This document shows, one piece after another, positions 24,519 to 32,803 of a stretch of 40,121 nucleotides of DNA; the first letter of the stretch is position 1, and every line of letters begins with the position of its first letter. Made by a program: the position numbers and the translations under genes. Location: positions 1 to 40,121 of the forward strand of contig NZ_KI912500.1 in assembly GCF_000518805.1 (NCBI RefSeq), in the 5' to 3' direction. Under the pieces are notes generated by a model. The model worked only from the letters and a program-made list of their open reading frames with translations. It searched no databases and was not told the origin of the DNA. The stretch comes from Shewanella waksmanii ATCC BAA-643. GTDB lineage: Bacteria > Pseudomonadota > Gammaproteobacteria > Enterobacterales > Shewanellaceae.

Positions 24519-26273
24519 ATGAAAATAACTAAACTCGCTTCGGTCATGGCAATCCTAATGTTGTCATCCGGCGCCGCTGTCGCAAAATCGACTGATTTAG
24601 CTAAATTCCATGCAGATATGGATAGCTGTCAGTCTTGCCACACTAAACCGTTAAAGGTCAGTGACAGTGAAACCCATGAAAACCAGCAATGCCGTTCATG
24701 CCATGGAGACTATGAGGATCTTGTCAACAATGAACTAACTTTCGATCCGCACGCCTCTCACCTTGGTGATATCAACTGCACTTCATGTCATTCCGCTCAC
24801 TCAAAACCACAGTTAACTTGTAACAACTGCCATAACTTTGAAATGGAAATGCCATTTGCTGACGCTAAAGAGAAAAAACGTTGGGATAATGGCTGGGACC
24901 AGGAGAAGATAGCTAAAGCCATTGCCAAAGGGCCATCAGAAACGGTCGATGTTATCGTTGTCGGTGGTGGTTCAGCTGGCTTTAATGCTGCAATTTCCGC
25001 ACAAGCGGCAGGAGCAAACGTCGTCCTATTTGAAAAAGCGGCTTACACCGGCGGCAACTCCATGTTAGCGGCAGGCGGTATCAACGCTGTCGGCACACCA
25101 CAACAAAAAGCTAAAGGGATTGAAGATTCTATAGATTGGTATGCAGAAGATGCCATGAAAGGCGGCCGCTATCAGAACGATCCTAAGCTGGTGCAAATAT
25201 TAGCTGAAGAGTCAGCTGGCGCAGTGGCATGGCTGGAATCGTTAGGTGCTAACATGAACGATTTAAAACGTTCTGGTGGTGCTCGTGTAGAGCGGACACA
25301 CCGTCCATCAGGTGGTGCGTCGGTTGGCCCACATATCATTGATACCCTTCGTAAAGCTGCCGATGAACGCAATATTCCCGTTAGAGTGAATTCACGGGTT
25401 GAGAAAATTGTCCTCAATGATGATCAATCTGTAGCGGGTGTTGTAGTTCATGGTAAGCACAGTGGCTACAATATGGTCGCAGCAAAATCAGTAGTACTGG
25501 CAACAGGCGGTTATGGCATGAATAAGCAAATGGTCGCTTACTATCGTCCAACCATGAAAGATATGACCAGCTCAAACAATGTCACCGCAACAGGGGATGG
25601 TGTGCTACTTGCCAAAGAAATTGGCGCCTCTATGACCGATATTGATTGGGTACAAGCACACCCAACCATAGGCAAAGATAGCCGAATTTTAATTTCTGAA
25701 ACTGTTCGCGGAGTCGGCGCTATCATGGTTAACACCGACGGTGAACGTTTCATCAGTGAATTGACCACCCGTGACCGCGCATCTGATGCCATTTTAAAGC
25801 AGAAAGACCAATACGCTTGGTTAGTCTTTGATGAGCAACTCGTAGAGAAGAAAAAAATGGTTCGCGGCTATGAGCATCTAGGTATGCTTAGCAAAGCCAA
25901 CACGATTGAGGAACTGGCTAAGATCACAGGTATGAGCAAATTAATGCACACCGCAAAAGTCTATAACGAATACCAAGCTAAAGGAAAAGATAGCGATTTT
26001 GGTCGTGAAGATATGCCTTTAAATCTTAGCAAGCCACCTTACTATGCTGTGAAGGTTGCACCCGGTATTCACCATACAATGGGTGGCGTCGCGGTTGATA
26101 CCGATACCAATGTGCTAAATCTACAAAGCTGGAAAATGCCAGGCCTATTTGCTGCAGGCGAAGTGACTGGCGGTGTACATGGCTACAACCGGCTAGGAGG
26201 CAATGCGATTGCTGATACGGTTGTATTTGGCCGCAAAGCAGGAGAAAACGCTGCCAAATACTCACTAAAGTAA
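24519..26273 (+). CDS. Tetraheme flavocytochrome c, fumarate reductase family
   Basis: A periplasmic single-subunit reductase of 584 residues. A signal peptide (to about AVA, 22) precedes a tetraheme domain with CxxCH at 37-41, 58-62, 87-91 and 101-105. The FAD domain begins VDVIVVGGGSAGFNAA (about 143). Compared from memory with Shewanella FccA, substrate and catalytic residues are kept: H381 (QAHPT), E394 and R397 (SETVRG), R418 (TTRD), H518/H519 (GIHHTMGG) and R558 (NRLGGNAI). An active-site methionine of FccA appears replaced by L391. So it should reduce fumarate or a related unsaturated acid with electrons from a quinol-linked cytochrome. The start is chosen by TGGAG ahead of the ATG pair; 24507 is an alternative. 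Confidence 0.9.
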   Translation: MKITKLASVMAILMLSSGAAVAKSTDLAKFHADMDSCQSCHTKPLKVSDSETHENQQCRSCHGDYEDLVNNELTFDPHASHLGDINCTSCHSAHSKPQLTCNNCHNFEMEMPFADAKEKKRWDNGWDQEKIAKAIAKGPSETVDVIVVGGGSAGFNAAISAQAAGANVVLFEKAAYTGGNSMLAAGGINAVGTPQQKAKGIEDSIDWYAEDAMKGGRYQNDPKLVQILAEESAGAVAWLESLGANMNDLKRSGGARVERTHRPSGGASVGPHIIDTLRKAADERNIPVRVNSRVEKIVLNDDQSVAGVVVHGKHSGYNMVAAKSVVLATGGYGMNKQMVAYYRPTMKDMTSSNNVTATGDGVLLAKEIGASMTDIDWVQAHPTIGKDSRILISETVRGVGAIMVNTDGERFISELTTRDRASDAILKQKDQYAWLVFDEQLVEKKKMVRGYEHLGMLSKANTIEELAKITGMSKLMHTAKVYNEYQAKGKDSDFGREDMPLNLSKPPYYAVKVAPGIHHTMGGVAVDTDTNVLNLQSWKMPGLFAAGEVTGGVHGYNRLGGNAIADTVVFGRKAGENAAKYSLK

Positions 26274-26304
26274 TTGTTCGTTAACATCACCCTGCGCCAT
26301 TTTT

Positions 26305-26335
26305 GCTGAGCTCAATCATTGAGCTCAGCTTTTTT
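26305..26335 (+). terminator. Terminator of the flavocytochrome c gene
   Basis: The 11-bp perfect stem gctgagctcaa / ttgagctcagc (26305-26315 with 26319-26329) surrounds tca, followed by six or more T. Confidence 0.95.
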
Positions 26336-26401
26336 CGCACTAAGTATAGATAAAGTTTGCTTCCTCTCTGTACATAAGTCTCTACTAACAGCATCTAGAC
26401 C

Positions 26402-26434
26402 AAAAAAAGCCCCGCTAGATTGCGAGGCTGATTT
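26402..26434 (-). terminator. Terminator of kdsA
   Basis: The stem agccccgc (26408-26415) pairs with gcgaggct (26422-26429), with one mismatch. The minus strand continues into a T run (A run at 26402-26408). It lies about 20 bp past the kdsA stop. Confidence 0.75.
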
Positions 26435-26448
26435 TTGCTGTATTTGAC

Positions 26449-27297
26449 TTACTTGCTGGTATCTATCGGATCGAAAGATTTCACTAAGTCATCAACGGCC
26501 TTCATCTGGGTTAGGTAGTTCTCTAGTTGATGCAAAGGTAATGCACATGGGCCATCACACTTCGCTTCATCTGGGTTGGGGTGTGCTTCAATGAACAAAC
26601 CTGCAAGACCGAGTGCCATACCACTGCGCGCCAATTCCGTTGCCTGTGCACGACGGCCACCGGCACTATCACTGCGCCCACCTGGGCGTTGAAGTGCATG
26701 GGTCGCATCAAATATCACCGGGTAACCCGATTGTTTCATCTCATCCATACCCAACATATCAACAACGAGGTTGTTGTAACCGAAGCTTGAGCCGCGCTCA
26801 CAAAGAATAATGTTGTCGTTACCGGCTTCATTAAACTTAGTGATGATATGACGCATCTCATGGGGAGCTAAAAATTGGGGTTTTTTGACATTAATAATCG
26901 CCCCGGTTTTCGCCATTGCTACCACAAGATCTGTTTGACGGGCTAAAAATGCTGGTAGCTGAATAATATCCACTACTTCAGCCACTGGTGCACATTGATG
27001 CGGTTCATGCACATCGGTGATCAATGGCAGATTAAATGTCGATTTAATTTCTTCAAAAATCTTCAGGCCAGCGTCCATACCCGGACCACGATAAGAGTTT
27101 ACTGATGAGCGATTAGCCTTATCGAACGATGCTTTAAACACATATGGAATGCCCAGTTTTTGGGTCACTTCTGCATAATGCTCGGCAATTTTCATCGCCA
27201 GATCACGCGATTCCAATACGTTCATTCCGCCAAACAATACGAAAGGCTTATCGTTACTGATCGCTATCGCATCCAGTGTAATGGTTTTCATGCTCAT
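26449..27297 (-). CDS. kdsA: 3-deoxy-D-manno-octulosonate 8-phosphate synthase (KDO-8-P synthase)
   Basis: KdsA condenses phosphoenolpyruvate with arabinose 5-phosphate to give KDO 8-phosphate for the lipopolysaccharide core. The 282-residue protein carries FGGMNVLES, KASFDKANRSS, RGPGMDAGLKIF, TDVHEPHQ, KKPQFLAPHEM, CERGSSFGYNNLVVDM and DATHALQRPGG, and ends in the HPNPDEAKCDGPCALPL region. All are as expected for the family, including the conserved cysteine near the active site. It belongs to the cluster with sirB1, sirB2, prmC, prfA and hemA seen in related bacteria, here separated from sirB1 by the DUF819 gene. Confidence 0.97.
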   Translation of the reverse strand: MSMKTITLDAIAISNDKPFVLFGGMNVLESRDLAMKIAEHYAEVTQKLGIPYVFKASFDKANRSSVNSYRGPGMDAGLKIFEEIKSTFNLPLITDVHEPHQCAPVAEVVDIIQLPAFLARQTDLVVAMAKTGAIINVKKPQFLAPHEMRHIITKFNEAGNDNIILCERGSSFGYNNLVVDMLGMDEMKQSGYPVIFDATHALQRPGGRSDSAGGRRAQATELARSGMALGLAGLFIEAHPNPDEAKCDGPCALPLHQLENYLTQMKAVDDLVKSFDPIDTSK

Positions 27298-27369
27298 CTA
27301 TAACTTCTCTCTACCTAGGCCAATAAGAATTGGCAAAAACAATATTAATTCTGCTACTGCTGTGCAGCC

Positions 27370-28626
27370 CTATGAAGCAATAACTTGAAGCACTTGGCCA
27401 CAGAGCCATGCCATGTATGTACCTACAGCATAGCCTAGTACCGCTAACAGTACACCGACAGGTGCCAGCGCCGGGTGAAACGCTGCTGCAACCACAGGTG
27501 CAGAGGCTGCGCCGCCCACGTTAGCCTGGCTACCCACAGCCATATAAAATAGTGGCGCTCGGATCAGTTTGGCTACCAGCAACATAAAGCCAGCATGGAC
27601 TAACATCCAAATGATACCAATGGCAAAATACCATAAGTTTTCAGCATCAAACAGTTTAAACACATCCATATGCAAGCCAATAGTCGCAACAAGGATGTAC
27701 AAAAATGCCGATGCCACTTTAGAGGCACCTGCCGCTTCTAAATGGCGTACAGGACTAAACGACAACGCTAAACCAATAGTGGTAACAGTGACGATTAACC
27801 AGAAGAACTTAGAAGTTAGGCTGTAATCACGCGTCCAGGGGTAATTGGCTTCAAAAAATGGCCCTAAAAAGTCTGCCACCATGTGCGCTAAACCGGTAAT
27901 ACCGAAACCTACCGCAACAATCATCATCAAATCTTGTAGTGATGGAATTCGTGCGTGCTCCGCATGGTACTGCTCGACCTTCACTTTCAAACGTTCAATT
28001 GCAGAGGTATCGGCACCGGTTTTGGCATCAATCTGCTTCGCTTTAGAAGCCATAAACAACAAAACTGCCATCCAGATGTTGGCAACAATCACATCCACCG
28101 TCACCATGATCGAGAAGATATCACCACCGGTTTCATAAATCTCTTTCATTGCCGCTTGGTTGGCGCCGCCGCCAATCCAGCTACCCGCCAACGTGGTCAT
28201 GCCGCGCCATACGGCTTCAGGTCCACTCACTCCTAGTACTTCAGGATGCAAAGCCGACACAATTAATAGTGCAATGGGCCCGCCAATCACAATGCCTACG
28301 GTTCCCGTTAAGAACATAATAATCGCTTTAGGCCCAAGTCCTAAAATAGCTTTTAAATCAACACTTAAAATCAGTAACACTAAACAAGCGGGTAACAAAT
28401 ATCGAGACGCGACGTAATAAAGCTGCGACTCATGCCCATCAATAATGTTAAACGAGTTCAGTAATGATGGCAGGAAATAGCACATTAGCAGTGCGGGTAT
28501 AAAACGATAGAATTTTTGCCAAAACGGGTGGCGACTGTTACTGGTGTAAAACACAAACCCAAGTATTACCGCCAGCAGGCCAAGGCCCGTGGCATCGTTA
28601 GTAACCAATGCGGTACTGCTGCTCAT
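27370..28626 (-). CDS. DUF819 family membrane transporter (copy 2)
   Basis: The 418-residue protein is clearly paralogous to the DUF819 protein at 20905-22146. Shared segments are HPFWQKFYRFIPALLMCYFLPSL, AVWRGMTTLAGSWIGGGANQAAMKE and ANVGGAASAPVVAAAFHPALAPVGVLLAVLGYA. It has about ten to eleven membrane helices and no signal peptide. The RBS is a G-rich AGGGGGA 5 nt before the ATG. It sits between sirB1 and kdsA on the same strand, an insertion relative to the compact cluster I expect. Substrate unknown. Confidence 0.85.
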   Translation of the reverse strand: MSSSTALVTNDATGLGLLAVILGFVFYTSNSRHPFWQKFYRFIPALLMCYFLPSLLNSFNIIDGHESQLYYVASRYLLPACLVLLILSVDLKAILGLGPKAIIMFLTGTVGIVIGGPIALLIVSALHPEVLGVSGPEAVWRGMTTLAGSWIGGGANQAAMKEIYETGGDIFSIMVTVDVIVANIWMAVLLFMASKAKQIDAKTGADTSAIERLKVKVEQYHAEHARIPSLQDLMMIVAVGFGITGLAHMVADFLGPFFEANYPWTRDYSLTSKFFWLIVTVTTIGLALSFSPVRHLEAAGASKVASAFLYILVATIGLHMDVFKLFDAENLWYFAIGIIWMLVHAGFMLLVAKLIRAPLFYMAVGSQANVGGAASAPVVAAAFHPALAPVGVLLAVLGYAVGTYMAWLCGQVLQVIAS

Positions 28627-28734
28627 GATATCCCCCTAGATAACATCTCGATCTTTATTATTTGTTGTTGGTTTTGTTTTATTTGTTGTTGCCCAGCAAA
28701 CAACAGCGACTTTATCAGGCTCGGATCAGGCAAA

Positions 28735-28759
28735 AAGCCGCACATTCAATGTGCGGCTT
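28735..28759 (-). terminator. Terminator of the sirB2-sirB1 transcript
   Basis: The near-perfect hairpin aagccgcacatt / aatgtgcggctt is followed, on the minus strand, by five T (A run at 28732-28736). It lies just past the sirB1 stop codon. Confidence 0.9.
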
Positions 28760-28764
28760 ATCCG

Positions 28765-29553
28765 TTAATGATAAACTTCGCGGTCGTCGCTCAGTTCTTT
28801 TAATTGTAATTTGACTAATTCAGTGACCGGATCATGTGGGCTGTTTTCCACAAAATGTTTTAAGTCTGCAGCGGCCACTTTGATACAACCCAATTGTTGG
28901 GCAATGAAAGCCCGCTCGCGATTGAGGTTTAAATCATCTTCGTGCCACTGTAGTAGCAAGTTGCAGCACTCCATGGCAGCTTCAAACTGGCTGGTTAATA
29001 TCGCCCCCGCCTTGAGCTCATGGATCATCCTCGACAAGATACGCTTTAGGCTGACGGGCTTGAGGTAACTCGGCTTAAAAGGCGCGCCATTACCCAATTC
29101 ACCACGAACAAATACATGTAGCTGATGCCGTGTTAACTGCTCGCCATTTAGCGGATTAATGTACATCACTTGACCGTTAATGCGGCTCGACAACAAGGTA
29201 GTGCCGGGCAGCAATAACACATCGAGCTTTAAATCCAATTGCTTAGCCAATAACATCAACACTGTGGCCAATGTCGTGCTATTACCTTGACGACTGGTAA
29301 TGCAGGTCGCCAGGTTAGCCGCTTCAAGACTGAAGTAAGACTCGCGCGCACAGAAGCCTAGATCTCGATAAAACCACTTTAATAGCGCATCAAGGCGTGC
29401 TTGCTGGTCTACCAAGTAATGGCTTAATACTGAACCGGCAAGTTCATACCAAGCCCACTTGGCTTTTTCTTTGTCACCAAAACCCAAGTGCTGAGTAACC
29501 TCAAACGCACTCTCAGGTAAGGTCAGGGTATCTTTTAACTTCAAATGACTCAT
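28765..29553 (-). CDS. sirB1: SirB1 family protein (transglutaminase-like, TPR)
   Basis: The 262-residue protein has the SirB1 transglutaminase-like N-terminal domain (FYRDLGFCARESYFSLEAANLATCITSRQGN, split around residue 75). A tetratricopeptide-like tail follows (about 185-255: HEDDLNLNRERAFIAQQLGC). In E. coli the homologue is YchA. The conserved 'S-R-Q-G-N' replaces a typical catalytic cysteine, so enzyme activity is doubtful. Its ATG overlaps the sirB2 stop by one base (TAATG), showing translational coupling. Function is not known; the name derives from an old Salmonella screen. Confidence 0.9.
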   Translation of the reverse strand: MSHLKLKDTLTLPESAFEVTQHLGFGDKEKAKWAWYELAGSVLSHYLVDQQARLDALLKWFYRDLGFCARESYFSLEAANLATCITSRQGNSTTLATVLMLLAKQLDLKLDVLLLPGTTLLSSRINGQVMYINPLNGEQLTRHQLHVFVRGELGNGAPFKPSYLKPVSLKRILSRMIHELKAGAILTSQFEAAMECCNLLLQWHEDDLNLNRERAFIAQQLGCIKVAAADLKHFVENSPHDPVTELVKLQLKELSDDREVYH

Positions 29554-29939
29554 TAACCTAGTAAAATCGCTTGTTTGAACATGGCAATTTTAGCTGCATA
29601 GACAATCCATGCTACGGCACCTAATGCTGCAAAAGTTTTAAATAGTCGGTTGCGGTTGGCTTTGAGTGCAATCGCACCTAAGAAGATGTAAGCGACAACA
29701 GCACCTAGCTTTTCAGTAAGCCAAGGATCTGCAAATGGGTACTGTTTAATAAAGAAGCATAGGGTTAGGCCTGACAACAACAAAAAGGTGTCTACCACAT
29801 GGGGGGCCACTTTAAAGAATTTCTTATCCATCATTGAAGACTGACGAATATGTAGTGCAAAACGTACGATAAAAAACACCACACTAATAGCAATTAGCGT
29901 TAAATGAAGGTGTTTGATTGCAGGGTACAAACTTTCCAT
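29553..29939 (-). CDS. sirB2: SirB2 family membrane protein
   Basis: A 128-residue integral membrane protein with four helices. Conserved SirB2 features are YPAIKHLHLTLIAISVVFFIVRF with a histidine pair, KVAPHVVDTFLLLSGL, and WLTEKLGAVVAYIFLGAIALK. It is translated just ahead of sirB1 (1-bp overlap). It is part of the hemA-prfA-prmC-sirB-kdsA neighbourhood common in gammaproteobacteria. The molecular role is unknown. Confidence 0.9.
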   Translation of the reverse strand: MESLYPAIKHLHLTLIAISVVFFIVRFALHIRQSSMMDKKFFKVAPHVVDTFLLLSGLTLCFFIKQYPFADPWLTEKLGAVVAYIFLGAIALKANRNRLFKTFAALGAVAWIVYAAKIAMFKQAILLG

Positions 29940-30070
29940 TTTCTACTCTATCTTGGCTGAGAAAGGCGCTAGTGTAACCTATGTGTCAGCTAGGCACCAA
30001 CATGATAATCAAACAGGCTGGGATTAAGCGATGAGTAGACTGAATCTAGCGTAATTTCAGCGCTAACTTG

Positions 30071-30094
30071 CGATAAGTCGATAAGTCGATAAGG
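30071..30094. repeat. 8-bp tandem repeat, three copies
   Basis: cgataagt, cgataagt and cgataagg follow one another in the 208-bp space between the acetyltransferase gene and sirB2. Likely slippage; no gene or terminator is seen in this gap. Confidence 0.7.
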
Positions 30095-30147
30095 AGTGTT
30101 CTGATACAAGTTGCACGACCGTGACGCTCCCTTTTAGCACAAAATGG

Positions 30148-30801
30148 TTAAGTTGAGGCGATTGACTCTGCCGCCAGCGCCAGTAACGCCTCAATATCAT
30201 CACCACTGATCAGTTTAACGTGTTGACTAATTTTAGCTGCCGGCCAATCCCACCATGCCAATTGCTTAAGCGCCTTAATTGTCTGATCATCAAAACGCTG
30301 CTTTATCACCACCGCAGGATTACCGCCAACCACACTGTAAGGCGGCACATCATTAGTAACCACAGACTCACTGGCGATGATGGCACCATCACCAATATTC
30401 ACCCCAGGCATGATAATCGCTTGATGGCCAATCCAAACATCATGACCGACAACGGTGTCGCCTTTATAAGGCAACTCGCCCGCAGCGGGCGTGGCGGCTT
30501 CCCAGCCATTGCCAAAAATGAAAAAGGGAAAAGTCGACGCGCCAGAGGTTTTGTGATTAGCGCCGTTCATAATAAACTTCACCTCGCGCGCTATCGCACA
30601 AAACTTGCCGATGATCAGTTTGTCGCCAATAAAAGGAAAATGGTACAAGACATTTTTCTCAAAATTCTCGACACCATTTGGATCGTCGTAGTAGGTGTAA
30701 TCGCCGACGATAATATGCTCACTAACAATGAAGTTTTTTAGAAAACCAACTTGTTTAAACTCAGCTAAAGGGTACTGAGTATCGGGGTTTGGACCTGTCA
30801 T
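30148..30801 (-). CDS. Vat/CatB-type xenobiotic acetyltransferase (hexapeptide repeat)
   Basis: The 217-residue protein has left-handed beta-helix hexapeptide repeats (GDTVVGHDVWIGHQAIIMPGVNIGDGAIIASESVV, broken by turns). The family's catalytic histidine is H83 in NGANHKTSGASTFPF. The run FGNGWE ... LPYKGDTVVG and GGNPAVVIKQRF strongly resembles streptogramin A (Vat) and type B chloramphenicol (CatB) acetyltransferases. These use acetyl-CoA in the cytoplasm. Chromosomal relatives are common and many have no proven drug activity. The start overlaps the stop of the BASS gene (TAATG), so the two are one operon. Confidence 0.85.
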   Translation of the reverse strand: MTGPNPDTQYPLAEFKQVGFLKNFIVSEHIIVGDYTYYDDPNGVENFEKNVLYHFPFIGDKLIIGKFCAIAREVKFIMNGANHKTSGASTFPFFIFGNGWEAATPAAGELPYKGDTVVGHDVWIGHQAIIMPGVNIGDGAIIASESVVTNDVPPYSVVGGNPAVVIKQRFDDQTIKALKQLAWWDWPAAKISQHVKLISGDDIEALLALAAESIAST

Positions 30802-31745
30802 TACGCCTCCTTTTGCGACGGTTTATCTGCTTGCCTATCTTGCGCCTGCTTCCCAGACCAATAACCGGCGAGCATCGCACCAGATAGGTTGTGCCACACT
30901 GAGAAAATCGCTGCTGGTAATGCAGAAGCCGGGCTAAAAAACTGCACACATAAGGCGGTAGCTAAGCCAGAGTTTTGCAAACCCACTTCTAGCGAGATGG
31001 TTTTACACACCTTGTGACTAAAGCCGAGTAGATAACAAACACCATAACCGAGTGCTAAGCCACTGGCATTATGTAATATCACCGCCAGCAGTACGATTGC
31101 TCCTATTTGCTCAATGCGCTGGGCATTGAGAGCAACAATGATAGTTATCGCCATACAGATGGCGACTACAGATATCCAGGGCAATACGCCTCTTATTTTG
31201 CTAACCGAGGCGGCTAAATAGTGATTGGCCAACAAGCCCACAATAACCGGTAACAACACAATTTTGGCTAAACTGACTAACATCGCCAGCACTGGAACCG
31301 CCACCACCTGCCCCGCAACCAATTCGATAATCATCGGGGTGAGTAACACGCCCAATAAGGTCGAGCAGGCGGTCATAGTGATTGATAGCGCTAAATCGCC
31401 TTTGGCCAGATAACACACCACATTTGATGCCGTACCACCAGCAACACTGCCCACCACCACTAATCCTAAGGTTAAGTCAGCATCAAGCCCGAGCTGCTGA
31501 CTGATTAACAGTGCGCTCAATGGCATCACACTAAACTGCAAGACTAATCCCACGCCCACGGCGCGGTATTGCCTAACGGCTGCAGTAAAGTCACTGACAT
31601 TAAGTGATAAGCCCATTGCCAACATGATGATCACCAGTAAAGGCACAATCAGATTACTAAAGCCACTAAACAGTTGCGGCTGCCAATAGGCACACGCTGC
31701 ACCAATCAGCGCTAAAAGTGGGAACAGTCGGTTAATGGTTTGCAT
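30801..31745 (-). CDS. BASS family (bile acid:sodium symporter-like) transporter
   Basis: The 314-residue protein has nine to ten membrane helices and matches the bacterial bile acid:Na+ symporter family. Signatures are LIVPLLVIIMLAMGLSLNVSDF, GSVAGGTASNVVCYLAKGDLALS (the crossover region) and SLEVGLQNSGLATALC. Characterised members move bile acids, pantoate or other organic acids with sodium. The tail is hydrophilic and charged. It is coupled to the downstream Vat-like gene by a 1-bp overlap. No clear RBS precedes its ATG. Confidence 0.9.
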   Translation of the reverse strand: MQTINRLFPLLALIGAACAYWQPQLFSGFSNLIVPLLVIIMLAMGLSLNVSDFTAAVRQYRAVGVGLVLQFSVMPLSALLISQQLGLDADLTLGLVVVGSVAGGTASNVVCYLAKGDLALSITMTACSTLLGVLLTPMIIELVAGQVVAVPVLAMLVSLAKIVLLPVIVGLLANHYLAASVSKIRGVLPWISVVAICMAITIIVALNAQRIEQIGAIVLLAVILHNASGLALGYGVCYLLGFSHKVCKTISLEVGLQNSGLATALCVQFFSPASALPAAIFSVWHNLSGAMLAGYWSGKQAQDRQADKPSQKEA

Positions 31746-31850
31746 AGTCTTTGGGTGTCATTCCTTGGCAAAAGCAGTTACAAGCACAGTTATCTTTTAA
31801 AAAGCAGTTAGTGGCAGTCAACATAGCAGAGACTGTAAGGGATAAAAACA

Positions 31851-31885
31851 ATAACGCCACCTGAGTATCACTAAGGTGGCGTTAT
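31851..31885 (-). terminator. Terminator of the hemA-prfA-prmC transcript
   Basis: The 12-bp perfect stem ataacgccacct (31851-31862) pairs with aggtggcgttat (31874-31885). The minus strand continues tgttttt. It separates prmC from the BASS gene, so the BASS-Vat pair probably has its own promoter. Confidence 0.85.
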
Positions 31886-31920
31886 GGCATTGCGCGCAAA
31901 GGTCGCGCTTAAGCACTATA

Positions 31921-32763
31921 TTAGCGCGGCAACCGGCCTAATGTGCACCTGTCATTACTGCCAAAGTCACGCACTGTTGCAACGCTTTCATAGCCTAGGG
32001 CAATCATCTTGTCGCGGAGTTGCAGCGCCTGGCCAAATCCGTGCTCAAGCAACAGGTAGCCACCAGGGGCTAAGTAGTCTTTTGCCGCCGCGGCAATATA
32101 GTAAAGATCAGCAAAGCCATGCTCATCTGCGGTTAAGGCACTTTGTGGCTCGAAACGCACATCGCCTTGGTTGAGATGTTCATCTTCGGCATCGATATAA
32201 GGAGGATTAGATACAATAAGCTGGAAATCGTAACAATCAACGGCATCAAACCAATCACTTTGAATGATCTTGACTTGCGGTTGCTGTAAATGGTCACGAT
32301 TCGCCTTAGCCAATGCAACCGCTTCAATCACCTTATCAACGGCGGTAATTTGCCATTCCTTACGCTCATACGCCAGCGACAAAGCGATTGCGCCAGTACC
32401 CGTCCCCAAATCAAGCACTTTAGCTGAGTGCGCTAACGGCAAGTTGAGCGCAGTCTCAACCAAAATTTCGGTATCAGGTCGTGGGATGAGCGTACTGGGA
32501 TTGACCATAAAGGGTAACGACCAGAATTCACGCTCCCCCACAATATGGGCAATTGGCGTGCCTAATGCGCGCCGCGAGACCATCTGGGTGAAGCTGTCGA
32601 TCTGTTCGCCATTTAACCTGTCATCTGGCCAGGTATACAAATAACTACGCTGCTTATGAATCACGTGAAGTAATATCACTTCCGCGTCGAGCTTGGCCGA
32701 TTCTGAAATCTCGGCCAATTGCGAAGAAGCCCACTCAAGGGCCTCTGAGATAGTCTGAAACAA
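31921..32763 (-). CDS. prmC: Peptide chain release factor N5-glutamine methyltransferase PrmC
   Basis: PrmC methylates the glutamine of the GGQ motif in release factors 1 and 2. The 280-residue protein has the helical N-terminal domain, the SAM motif VLDLGTGTGAIALSLA near residue 113, and the NPPY active-site motif in VSNPPYIDAEDEHL. It lies 40 bp after prfA, whose product is its substrate. The start is TTG at 32763, supported by AAGGA 6 nt ahead and by the position of the family's N-terminus. Confidence 0.95.
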   Translation of the reverse strand: MFQTISEALEWASSQLAEISESAKLDAEVILLHVIHKQRSYLYTWPDDRLNGEQIDSFTQMVSRRALGTPIAHIVGEREFWSLPFMVNPSTLIPRPDTEILVETALNLPLAHSAKVLDLGTGTGAIALSLAYERKEWQITAVDKVIEAVALAKANRDHLQQPQVKIIQSDWFDAVDCYDFQLIVSNPPYIDAEDEHLNQGDVRFEPQSALTADEHGFADLYYIAAAAKDYLAPGGYLLLEHGFGQALQLRDKMIALGYESVATVRDFGSNDRCTLGRLPR

Positions 32764-32803
32764 GGGCTATCCTTAACTTATTATCTGATGCAAAAGGCAG
32801 ACG

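Noticed and set aside
30220..30741. 173-codon plus-strand frame opposite the Vat-like acetyltransferase
   Set aside because: Antisense shadow of a gene with clear family motifs; its own translation shows no domain.
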